Source: a virus
Length of the DNA stretch: 64,000 nucleotides
Strand: one strand, 5' to 3'
IMG/VR virus record: IMGVR_UViG_3300046794_000491
Location: 1 to 64,000 of that record
Shown here: in pieces, positions 1-8,300 of the stretch
Layout of the letters: each line of letters starts with the position of its first letter
Numbering within the stretch: position 1 is the first letter of the stretch
The notes under the pieces: model-generated
What the model saw: the letters and a program-made list of their open reading frames with translations, nothing else
The model's database searches: none
What the model was told of the DNA's origin: nothing
Position numbers and translations under genes: made by a program

Positions 1-1992
1 CGCGGCCAGGGCGGCGGTCTGCACCGAGTTCGCCGCGAGCTGCGTGGCGGTGACCGAGTTCGCCGCGAGCTGTCCCGACGTGATCGTGCTCGCCGCGATC
101 TCGTTCGCTGTGACAGAACCGGCCGCGAGTTTCGCGGTCGTCACAGCGCCGGCCGCGAGCTCGGAGGTCGAGACCGCGCCTGCGGCGATCTGCGTCGCGG
201 TCACCGCGTCGGTCGCAATCGCCGCCGTGGTGACGCTGCCCGCGACGAGGTTGGTGCTGTCGACCACACCGGTTTTCAGGGCCTCGATGGAGACGACGTC
301 GACCTGGAACGTTCCGGCGACCGACGCCTGGTTGTTGAAGTTGAGCCAGACGTACGGCGCGATGTACTTCGTGTCCGCGTGCACGACGCCCGGGGACCTG
401 GGGTCGTTGTTCGGGCCCGCAGAGCCGGACGAGCCCGTAAGGGCGCGGCCCTTGAGGTAGCCGATAACGGTCACCCAGCCGTCCGCCGTGGCAACGGTCT
501 TGCCGGACGCTGCCACGTAGTACTGGCTGGTCGGGGAGTTGGCGCCGTCCCTGTTGACCAAGGTGACGCCATCGGCGCCGATTCCGAGGGCGCCGACATA
601 GACAACGTCGGCAGTGGCGGGCTGGGAGGTGGCGCGGACACGGGCCGCGATCCGGTACAGGACGTCTGGGTCGTACGCCAGTTGTGTGTTGCCGCGGATA
701 CGGATGAAGCCCCGGGCCTCACCAACGTCCCCACCGGTCGTGGCGTCCGTGACCCCGGTCAGGTAGGACCATGTGGCGCCCGTGCCGGTCTGCGTGACCG
801 TCCACGCCGTGGGGTCGCCCATCGAGTCGACCCACCGCTGGCTTGCGGTGTCGGCCAGGGCCCCCGTGAGCGCCGTCATGCTGACGGCCTGCGCGGCGAT
901 CTTGCCCGCGGTGACGGCTGCCTGGCCGATCTTCGCAGCGGTCACCGCAGCGTCGGCGATTTTCGTGGAGTCGATCGCGAGGGCCGCGACCTTCGCCGCG
1001 GTCACGGCTTGGTCGGCGAGGGCGAGGGCGGTGACCGCCTGGTCGGCGATCTTGCCCGCGGTGACGGCCGCCTGGCCGATCTTCGCAGCGGTCACCGCAG
1101 CGTCGGCGATCTTCGCGGAGTCGATCGCGGCCACCGCGACCTTCGCTCCGGTGACTGCCTGATCGGCGAGCGCGAGCTCGGTCACGGCGCCGTTGGCGAG
1201 CTTGGACTGAGTGACAGCGTTCGCGGCGAGCTTCTCCGAGAGGACCGCGCCGTCGGCGAGAGCGGTGGTCCCCACCGCGCCGGCCGCCAGCTTGGCCGCG
1301 GTCACCGCGTCGTTCGCGAGGAGCACCTCGTTGATCGAGCCCGGCTTCACCTTGTCGCTGGTGACCGCTTCCGCGGCGAGCTTCGCCGCGGTGACTGCCT
1401 CCTCGGCGAGCTTGACGTCCGTGATGATGCCGTCGATCAGGTCTTGCCCGACGGCCTGCCGGGGCTGCCCCTGCACCGCGGTGGACGGTTCGCCGACGAG
1501 CGCCGCGGTGTTCGCCGCGACCAGGCGCACCCACACCAGGGCATAGCCCTCGATGTGGACGGTGGCCGTGCCTCCGGTGACGTCGGTGATCGTGGCTATC
1601 TGCGTGGCCGCGTCCGGCGTGAAGTCCGCGGCAGTGCCGACATGGACCTGGATCAGGGAGAAGTCGGAAGGAGGCGCCTCGGCGTCGTCCCATAGCCCGT
1701 CCCAGCCGATGATGAGCCCGGCGAGGGCCGGTTCGACGGTCGGGGCCGTCGGGGTGGGAGGCGGCAGCGTGTTGAGCGGGTCGGGGACGACGGCGACACC
1801 GCCGTCCGCCTGGACACCGACGGAGCCCTTGAGCGTGCCGTCCTCGTCGTAGATGTCGAGGGCCCCGCCCTCGATCGACGCGTAGTTGAGCTGGTTGGGG
1901 CGCTCAAGCGCTGCCAGCCGGTCTTCGATCTCCTTGAAGTAGCGGGCGAAGGCCTTCGCCTTCTCGCGCTCGTCCAAACGGAAGGACGACAC
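1..1992 (-). CDS. Tail fibre / minor tail protein, C-terminus beyond the window
   Basis: The reading frame is open from 1992 to the left edge, so the protein is partial. The chosen GTG at 1992 has GGGAGG six bases upstream; an in-frame GTG at 2010 is possible. The product starts with a helical segment (FRLDEREKAKAFARYFKEI), then a beta-rich domain, then many short repeats built on A-V-T-A-x-K-(I/L)-A, for example DAVTAAKIGQAAVTAGKIA. A second globular region (about codons 370-520) is followed by more repeats. Repeats of this kind are typical of trimeric phage fibre shafts, so a host-contact role at the tail tip is inferred from repeats and from position after the other tail genes. The receptor-binding end is not visible. 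Confidence 0.75.
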   Translation of the reverse strand, partial: MSSFRLDEREKAKAFARYFKEIEDRLAALERPNQLNYASIEGGALDIYDEDGTLKGSVGVQADGGVAVVPDPLNTLPPPTPTAPTVEPALAGLIIGWDGLWDDAEAPPSDFSLIQVHVGTAADFTPDAATQIATITDVTGGTATVHIEGYALVWVRLVAANTAALVGEPSTAVQGQPRQAVGQDLIDGIITDVKLAEEAVTAAKLAAEAVTSDKVKPGSINEVLLANDAVTAAKLAAGAVGTTALADGAVLSEKLAANAVTQSKLANGAVTELALADQAVTGAKVAVAAIDSAKIADAAVTAAKIGQAAVTAGKIADQAVTALALADQAVTAAKVAALAIDSTKIADAAVTAAKIGQAAVTAGKIAAQAVSMTALTGALADTASQRWVDSMGDPTAWTVTQTGTGATWSYLTGVTDATTGGDVGEARGFIRIRGNTQLAYDPDVLYRIAARVRATSQPATADVVYVGALGIGADGVTLVNRDGANSPTSQYYVAASGKTVATADGWVTVIGYLKGRALTGSSGSAGPNNDPRSPGVVHADTKYIAPYVWLNFNNQASVAGTFQVDVVSIEALKTGVVDSTNLVAGSVTTAAIATDAVTATQIAAGAVSTSELAAGAVTTAKLAAGSVTANEIAASTITSGQLAANSVTATQLAANSVQTAALAA
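896..1135. repeat. Direct repeat inside the tail fibre gene
   Basis: Bases 896-985 and 1046-1135 are nearly identical, offset by exactly 150 bp (50 codons), so the reading frame is kept. Mismatches are few (for example ggctg/ggccg). It looks like a recent in-frame shaft duplication. Confidence 0.85.
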
Positions 1993-2066
1993 CCCAGCCC
2001 TCCCATCCACTGCGATCCACGGCCGCCGGGAACTCCGGGGCAGCGGGAGAGTGGAAGGAGGGAGGG

Positions 2067-2081
2067 GTTAGCGTCTCGGGC
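2067..2081 (-). promoter_or_regulatory. Late-gene gap motif, copy a
   Basis: Minus strand reads GCCCGAGACGCTAAC, the full consensus GCCCGNGACGYWARC. It lies between the stop at 2085 and the tail fibre start, 56 bases before GTG 2010 and 74 before GTG 1992. Function unknown. Confidence 0.6.
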
Positions 2082-2084
2082 AGG

Positions 2085-3284
2085 TCAGCCGTAGAAGTCG
2101 GAGCGGGTCAGCGACAGGACCGCGGTGCCGGCGGCCGGGTCTATCTCCTCGCCCACGATGCGATGCCAGATGGCGAGCTCGCCCACCCACGGCACTTCGA
2201 CCTGCACAAGGATGCGGTCGCCGAGCGCCCACGAGCCGAGCGGCGCGTTGGGGTGGTGGCGGATCGCGATGGACGGGATCGTGAGCTGCTCCGAGTGTTT
2301 GGCGCGCTGCTTTTTGCCGTACGAGGTCAGCGTTCGATGGTTCGCCGTGGACTTGTAGGTGACGATCTTGGCGCGCCGGATCCGCTTGTCGTCCACGACG
2401 ACGCGCACTCGGGCGGTCTTCGCGCCGGAGCCCTTGCCGAGGACGTAGATGTTGTTGGTGAAGTAGTCGCCCTGCCCGCCGGGCGTCGCCAGTTCGATGA
2501 TGTTCTCGCCTTGGGCGAATCTCAGGTCGTGACGGGTCCTGCCGAGCCGCTTGGTGCCCAGGTCGATGTGGTGAAGGATCTTCTCCTTCGTGCCGTCCCA
2601 GTAGTGCCGCTCCAGGTAGTCGGCCTTGGCCAGGCTCATGACGTCGCTGATGACCTGGCCGCAGTCCGGGCTGTCCCACCACGCGAGTTCCCACGGGTCC
2701 TCGCCGTTGGACGCGCCGAGTTTGTGGCCGGACATGTGCTTGTCGAGGGTGATGCCGAGCTTGCCCGCCTGGTAGTCCTGCAAGTGGTCCCAGATGTGCC
2801 GGACGACGGAGTACGCGTCCCACCGGTCGGAGATCTTGTCCTTCGGCCGCTTCGGCATCTTCCGCTTGGGACTGGTGTGGTCGATGTAGCCGTCGTGGTT
2901 CTTGTCCTTGCCGTCGTACGCCCACTTCTGGGGGATTTTGGAGCCGGATCGGATCGTGTCCCCGAGGTAGGGCATCCCGGCGGGATAGGCGGTGTAGCCG
3001 GCGCACGTCACCTTCATCGCCTGGCCCTCGTAGGCGATGTTCGTGACGATTCCGCCCCACCGGATGTGCCCGTTGAACTCCACGAACAGGCTGGTAGCCC
3101 ACTCGGAGATGACAGGCAGCCCGTCGGGCTTGGCCATCAGCCGCATGTACTCCGGCTCGATCGTGCCCGTCATCTGCCCGGGCCCGTTCAGCTCACGGCG
3201 CGGCGCGCTGTCGGCCTTGAAGGGAACATCCCAGTCAAGGAAGTCGCCCGTGAGGGTGCGCATTGCTATGTACCGCCAGCCCAT
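2085..3284 (-). CDS. Minor tail protein, possibly Gp37-like
   Basis: A 399-residue protein whose ATG shares one base with the TGA of the gene before it (TGATG), which implies translational coupling. It carries WGGIVTNIAYEGQAMKVTC and an AGYTAYPAGMPYLGD stretch, resembling the siphovirus ReqiPepy6 Gp37-like tail proteins of actinobacterial phages, which sit at the tail tip and often bind or process peptidoglycan. Family assignment rests on remembered motifs only. Position between the distal tail gene and the fibre fits a baseplate or hub role. Confidence 0.6.
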   Translation of the reverse strand: MGWRYIAMRTLTGDFLDWDVPFKADSAPRRELNGPGQMTGTIEPEYMRLMAKPDGLPVISEWATSLFVEFNGHIRWGGIVTNIAYEGQAMKVTCAGYTAYPAGMPYLGDTIRSGSKIPQKWAYDGKDKNHDGYIDHTSPKRKMPKRPKDKISDRWDAYSVVRHIWDHLQDYQAGKLGITLDKHMSGHKLGASNGEDPWELAWWDSPDCGQVISDVMSLAKADYLERHYWDGTKEKILHHIDLGTKRLGRTRHDLRFAQGENIIELATPGGQGDYFTNNIYVLGKGSGAKTARVRVVVDDKRIRRAKIVTYKSTANHRTLTSYGKKQRAKHSEQLTIPSIAIRHHPNAPLGSWALGDRILVQVEVPWVGELAIWHRIVGEEIDPAAGTAVLSLTRSDFYG

Positions 3285-4252
3285 CAGGCGCTCACCGGCT
3301 CCTGCGAGTAGGTCACTTCAAGGGAGAGCACCGTGGAGGCGTCCGCGCGGAGCACGCCGGTGATGGTGTCCGTGCCGATGCCTTCCACGTCGATGTCGAG
3401 CATCGTCCCGCGGGTGGCTGGGTCGAGGAGGAACTTGTGCCCGGTCTGGACGGCGAGCCTGCCCGCCTCCACGGCCCCGTACGGCATGCCGACGCCGTGT
3501 TGGTCTCCCAGGGACACGCGGAGCTGCCCGCGGGCCTCCGTGGTGTCCGGGTGCAGCAGGCCCGTGATGTGGACGTGCACGGCCGCGTGCGTCGCCCACT
3601 CCGGAATCTTCTCCGTCCACGTGGCGCCGAGCGGGAACGCTTCGAATGTGTCGGTGATCAGGCCGACGTCGTCCGGCGTCGTCCACGCCCCGTACATGTA
3701 GCGGACGAAGGAGAGCGTGCGCGGCCGCACCATCTGCCGTAGGTCCGTGACCATCGGGGCGGTGATGACGCTCGTGGACGCCGGGATGTCAACGCGGGCG
3801 AGCGTGATGGCCGTGGAGTCGCCATCGACGTCGAGGATGCTCGTGGTGCCGGGCGGCACGTCGGGGATCACCCGGGTGAACACGTACGGTCCGACCTCCG
3901 GGTCCTCCGGGGCCGGCCACGTTTCTCCGCCGTACGGGTCCTCAACCCGAACGATGATCAGGTCCGAGCGGCCGCCGTCGGAGCTGGTGGGCTCGATGCC
4001 CACCGGATCGAGGGTGGGGTTGCGGGCCGCGTACGACTGATCGCCGCCGCCCGCGGCCGCGCGCCGCTTGGCGACCATCGCGCCGGGGCCGACCTGAACG
4101 CCGGCACCCGGCACGTCCAGCGCGGTCACGAGGAGATCGGCCGGGGCGATGACACCCTCACCACCGCTCGCGGCGGTCTCCACGATCAGCCGGAGCGTCT
4201 CCTCGGACGCCGCGGTGTTCTCGACAAACCACGGGATGCCATCCCACGTCAT
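3284..4252 (-). CDS. Minor tail (baseplate) protein
   Basis: A 322-residue protein with a good ribosome site (AAGGAGAGG) just before ATG 4252. It begins MTWDGIPWFVENTAASEETL and contains GAGVQVGPGAMVAKRR and a DLIIVRVEDP segment, a pattern common in actinophage baseplate proteins downstream of the tape measure gene. The C-terminal third is beta-rich and ends VLSLEVTYSQE. It is coupled to the next gene. No catalytic motif was seen; a structural role in the tail tip is inferred. Confidence 0.6.
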   Translation of the reverse strand: MTWDGIPWFVENTAASEETLRLIVETAASGGEGVIAPADLLVTALDVPGAGVQVGPGAMVAKRRAAAGGGDQSYAARNPTLDPVGIEPTSSDGGRSDLIIVRVEDPYGGETWPAPEDPEVGPYVFTRVIPDVPPGTTSILDVDGDSTAITLARVDIPASTSVITAPMVTDLRQMVRPRTLSFVRYMYGAWTTPDDVGLITDTFEAFPLGATWTEKIPEWATHAAVHVHITGLLHPDTTEARGQLRVSLGDQHGVGMPYGAVEAGRLAVQTGHKFLLDPATRGTMLDIDVEGIGTDTITGVLRADASTVLSLEVTYSQEPVSA

Positions 4253-4300
4253 GGGCCTCTCCTTCTCCGTACGGACAAGGGAGGTTGGCCGGGCGAAGCG

Positions 4301-4315
4301 CCTAGTGTCGCCGCC
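4301..4315 (-). promoter_or_regulatory. Late-gene gap motif, copy b
   Basis: Minus strand GGCGGCGACACTAGG, a weaker match (GACACTAG core), 48 bases before the ATG at 4252. Confidence 0.4.
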
Positions 4316-5365
4316 TCACCACCAGGTGAAGGCGTCGCGCCAGTTGATTTCCACCCGGGGGCCGTCCCACTTCAGGTCGGATGACCGCGTGTAGGACAAG
4401 GTCGCCGACCAGTACCCGGGCGGGATGTACATCTCCGCCAGGCGCGGACTGTGCCGCGTCAGCTTGTCCGCCACCGATGACGTGGACGACCCCTTGGTGT
4501 GGGTCACCTGCCGCGACCACGGGCGGGGATCGATCGTGACGTAGTCGCCCGACGCGATGGTCATGGACAGCTGCACTGACCACAGGTCCGGCGTGAACGT
4601 GACCTTCGGGTTCTTGCACGGCCCGTGAATCACGATGTAGGGGAAGGTGGTGGTCTTGCCGAGCTGCGGGACGGTAGCCGACTTGTTCGATGGGTGCTGC
4701 CAGAACTCGGACAGGTCCCCCCTCCGGCCGGGGCGCGGCGGCCGCCCGTGCATGAGGTAGTCCCACAGCTCGACGTGCTTTTCCGTCTGGTCGTAGAACC
4801 GGTCATCGACTGCCACGAAATCGGCGACCACGGGCGTGTAGCCCTGCCTGGTGAGCCGGGAGTGGGAGACGGCGAACTTCCTCGGCCGCCCGTACAACTG
4901 CCGTGAGCGGCCCGCGGAGTGGTGTATCAGCCAGCCGACGCGGCCGCTCCTCGCGCGGACGGAGTCGCCCCGCCACACCTGCCGCAGCAGGTCCACGCCG
5001 TCAGAGCCCCACACCGCCGGCCCCTGATCCTGCTTCTTGTAGAGCGCCATCGCCATCTCGATGTCGGTCCAGTCGCCGACGCGTTCGCCGCGTGTCCACG
5101 GGCGCATCGGCCAGTGCCGGTCAACGGGCCCGTCCACGCCGTCCACGCCCAGTTCGAACGTCACAGTGGCGTTCCGCTGGTAGTCGCGGCCCAAGCGGAT
5201 GCCGTCCTCGCCCGGGAGCGTCGCGTCACCCACGTCGGCGTCGGCGAACGACACGTCGGGCTCCGTCAGGCAGTAGATGCCCGATGACTCACGGCCGAAA
5301 GTCAGTGAGGCGCCCGGGTAGTTGTCGTGCGGGGAGTAGCCGAGGAGCCATTCGCCGTCACGCAT
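4316..5365 (-). CDS. Distal tail protein-like minor tail protein
   Basis: The ATG at 5365 overlaps the tape measure stop by eight bases (ATGCGTGA) and has GGAGG nine bases upstream, so a longer frame reaching 5443 is rejected. The 349-residue product begins MRDGEWLLGYSPHDNYPG and is beta-rich. First gene after the tape measure is the usual place for the distal tail (Dit) protein that joins the tube to the tip complex; the assignment is positional. The message then enters a gap holding motif copy b. Confidence 0.6.
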   Translation of the reverse strand: MRDGEWLLGYSPHDNYPGASLTFGRESSGIYCLTEPDVSFADADVGDATLPGEDGIRLGRDYQRNATVTFELGVDGVDGPVDRHWPMRPWTRGERVGDWTDIEMAMALYKKQDQGPAVWGSDGVDLLRQVWRGDSVRARSGRVGWLIHHSAGRSRQLYGRPRKFAVSHSRLTRQGYTPVVADFVAVDDRFYDQTEKHVELWDYLMHGRPPRPGRRGDLSEFWQHPSNKSATVPQLGKTTTFPYIVIHGPCKNPKVTFTPDLWSVQLSMTIASGDYVTIDPRPWSRQVTHTKGSSTSSVADKLTRHSPRLAEMYIPPGYWSATLSYTRSSDLKWDGPRVEINWRDAFTWW

Positions 5366-8300
5366 TGGGGTCACCTCCCTGGCGTATGCGGCGCAGCTCA
5401 AACATTGCGTCCTCCAGCGCGGTTCCGGTCGATGCCACGGCACCGATGTTCAGGTTGAGGTCGCCACCGACGAGCGCACCGGCCCCCTGCGGGACGGAGG
5501 CGCGTGGGGCGACGGATCGGGTGGTGGCGCGGACCATGGACAGGGCGCCGTTGGCGAAGGAGCGCAGCGCGCCTTGGCCGGGGTAGACGACCGTGCCGCC
5601 GAACATCTCGGCGACCTGGTCGAGGATCTCCTTGCTGCGCTTCCGCTTGGATTTTCCGAGCGGGACGTAGGCCTCGCCCCCGGTCTCGTCCTCCGCCCAC
5701 AGCCGCCATTCGCCCGCCTTCGCAATCTGGGCGATGTGGTTCTCGGCGCCGTTGGCGAAGGCGCGGATGCGGCTGCCCACGGCGCGGATGCCGCCCTTGG
5801 CGTAGCGGACGATGTTGCCGTTCGCGTGCGTCGAGACCACGGACGGCTTGCCCTGCTCGCTGTACTTGACGGTGACGTGCACGGTCCGGCCGGTGAGGTT
5901 GTTGATCTTCCCCTGGATCGCCTGCACCTGCTGGATGGGCGTCTTGTTCGGCGCGGTGATCTTCACCGTCTTGCCGTGCGACCCGTCCACCGTCTTGATC
6001 TTGTAACCGAGATCCTTCAGCATCGAAAGCGCGGTCTTCGTAGGCGTCTTGACCTCGATCGACTTGCCCTTGGGCAGGCCCGCGACCTTCTGCTGGACGC
6101 TCTTCAGGTCGCCGGCGGCCTGCTTGATGATCGCCTGGACCGTGACCTTCTTTTTATCCGGCGCGGCCGCGATGTCGTCAACGAGGGCGGCGATGTCGAC
6201 GCGAGACTTGCCGGTCGGGGCGGTGACGACGACGTTCTTCGAGCCGGGGATCCGCTGGAACGAGTAGCCCAACAGCTCCAGCTGGGTCCGCGCCTCAAGC
6301 GTCGGAGACTTGATCTGGATGCCCTTGCCCGCCGGGATGCTCTCCAGCTGCGTACGCAGCCCCAGGATCTCGGCCGTGGCCTTCGGCATGCCCTCCGTGG
6401 TGATCAGCGTGCTGATCTGGTCGGGGATGAATCCCATCTGGTCCACCAAGGCCTTCGCCTGGTCCTTGGGGATGTTGAACGCGGCGGCGAGCTCCAGCGC
6501 CTTCTGCCGGGCATCCTTGGCCGCGTCACGGCTGGTGTTCATCGCCTCCGACAGAGGGATCAGGTGGTTGTCGGCGGCCTCGCGCGCGCTCGTGGAGACC
6601 TGGAGCATTCCGTCCCGCAGATCCTCAAGCTGCTGGTTGAGCTGCTGGCCGTTCTTCGTGGACGTGTTGACCAGCTTGTCGTTGCCGACCAGGGACTTGC
6701 CCCAGCCATCGGAGTGCTTGATGTTGTCCTTCATGGCGTCGTCGACCTGGAGCATCGTCTGGTTCAGCTTCGCGGTGGCGTCGTGGATCGACATGGTGTT
6801 GCCCTTGAGGGAGTCAAGGGCCGCCCTGAGCGCCTGAACCCGCTCGTCGGAGGTCTTCGTCTTGTCGTTGAAGGCTGCGATGGCGCCGCCGAGACGGGTG
6901 TAGGAGTCGACGCCCACGACGCCGCTGTCCTTCATGGCGGCCGCGGCTTCCTTGCTGTCGCGCCGCGACTTGGCCAACTCACCGTTGACGGAGCCGAGCG
7001 CGTCGGCCGCAGCCTTGTACTTCTTGCCCACCTCGTCGGGCACGAGGACGGATGCCTTGTCGCCCGCGATGTTCTTGTACTCCATGTGGGCGTTCATCAG
7101 GTCCTGCATCTTCTTGCGCAGGTCACCGACACTGCCGTCCTGCTCCAGGTAGGCGTCGGTGAGCTCCTTGAGCGACACACCCGCATTGCGCATGACGTCG
7201 ACCAGGCGCCCCTTGCCATCGGCCAACTGGGTGTCCTGGAGAAGCTGCACCGCCTGCGCGCGAACGTTCGCGTCGATGACGCCGTTGGAGCCTGCGAGGG
7301 CCTTCGCCAGGGAATCGACGCGCTCACGGTGGGCGGCCGCCGCCCGGGCGTTCTGCTCCTGCTTCGCGGCGAGCAGACCGAGCCCGATGGTGACGCCGGT
7401 GATGGCGATGCCGAGCGGCCCGCCGAGGGCGCCCGTCAGGCCGCCAAGGGCGCGGACGGTTGCCCCGTTCGCGGCGCGGATACCGCGCATGGCGCCCGAC
7501 AGCCGGCCACCCTGCGACGCGGCACCCTGGTAGGCCAAGCCGATGCGCTGCCATCCGGAGATCTGCGCACCCATCACGCCGGTGCCGAGTTGGCCGCGCA
7601 GTGTCGCGCTCATCCCGCGCAGGGAGGTACCGGCGCCACTCACGGCGATACCGAGGCGCCCCAGCATGCTCGTCACGCCGCTGATGACCTTCAGGGCGAG
7701 CATCGTTCCCAGGAATGTCGCCAGGACTGTGTTCGCCCCGGGGATGACGCTCATGAGTTTGTTGAAGACGTTCAGGAAGCCGCTGAAGGCTGCCATCAGC
7801 ACGCCGAGCCCGCTGCCCGCTTGGGACAGGTGCCCGATGGCCTCCGCCAGGTTGGAGACGAGGCTGATCAGTGCGGGGCCGATGTTGTGGCCCATGGCGC
7901 TGAAGAACGTGCCGAGGGCGGGCCCGAGTTCGGTGCGGATCTGCCGGATCAGGTCCCTGACCCCGCCGTCCTTGGCGGCCCGGCCGAAGGCCCGGAAGAA
8001 GTCGCCGACGAGCATGTTCAGCTCGTGGAACGTGCCCGCCGAGTCCTCGTAGAACTGCTTCATGGCCGCTTGGCCCGGCTTACTGTGCGCCCACCGGTCG
8101 AAGCGGGCCATCGTGCCTTCAAGGCCGTCGAGGAGGCTGTTGCCGACGTCCATACCGGCCTTGCCCATCCCGCCGAAGCCCTTGATCATGTGGAGCGTCG
8201 CGCGGCCCAGCTGGTCCGCTTTCTGCCCGGCGTGGTCGAGGAACTTCGCCAGCGAGCCCGTCTCCCGGCCCGCCTGGATGGAAGCCCGCATCCACTGCGT

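Noticed and set aside
5366-5443. A longer start for the distal tail protein
   Set aside because: It would overlap the tape measure far more deeply and lacks a ribosome site; ATG 5365 has both.
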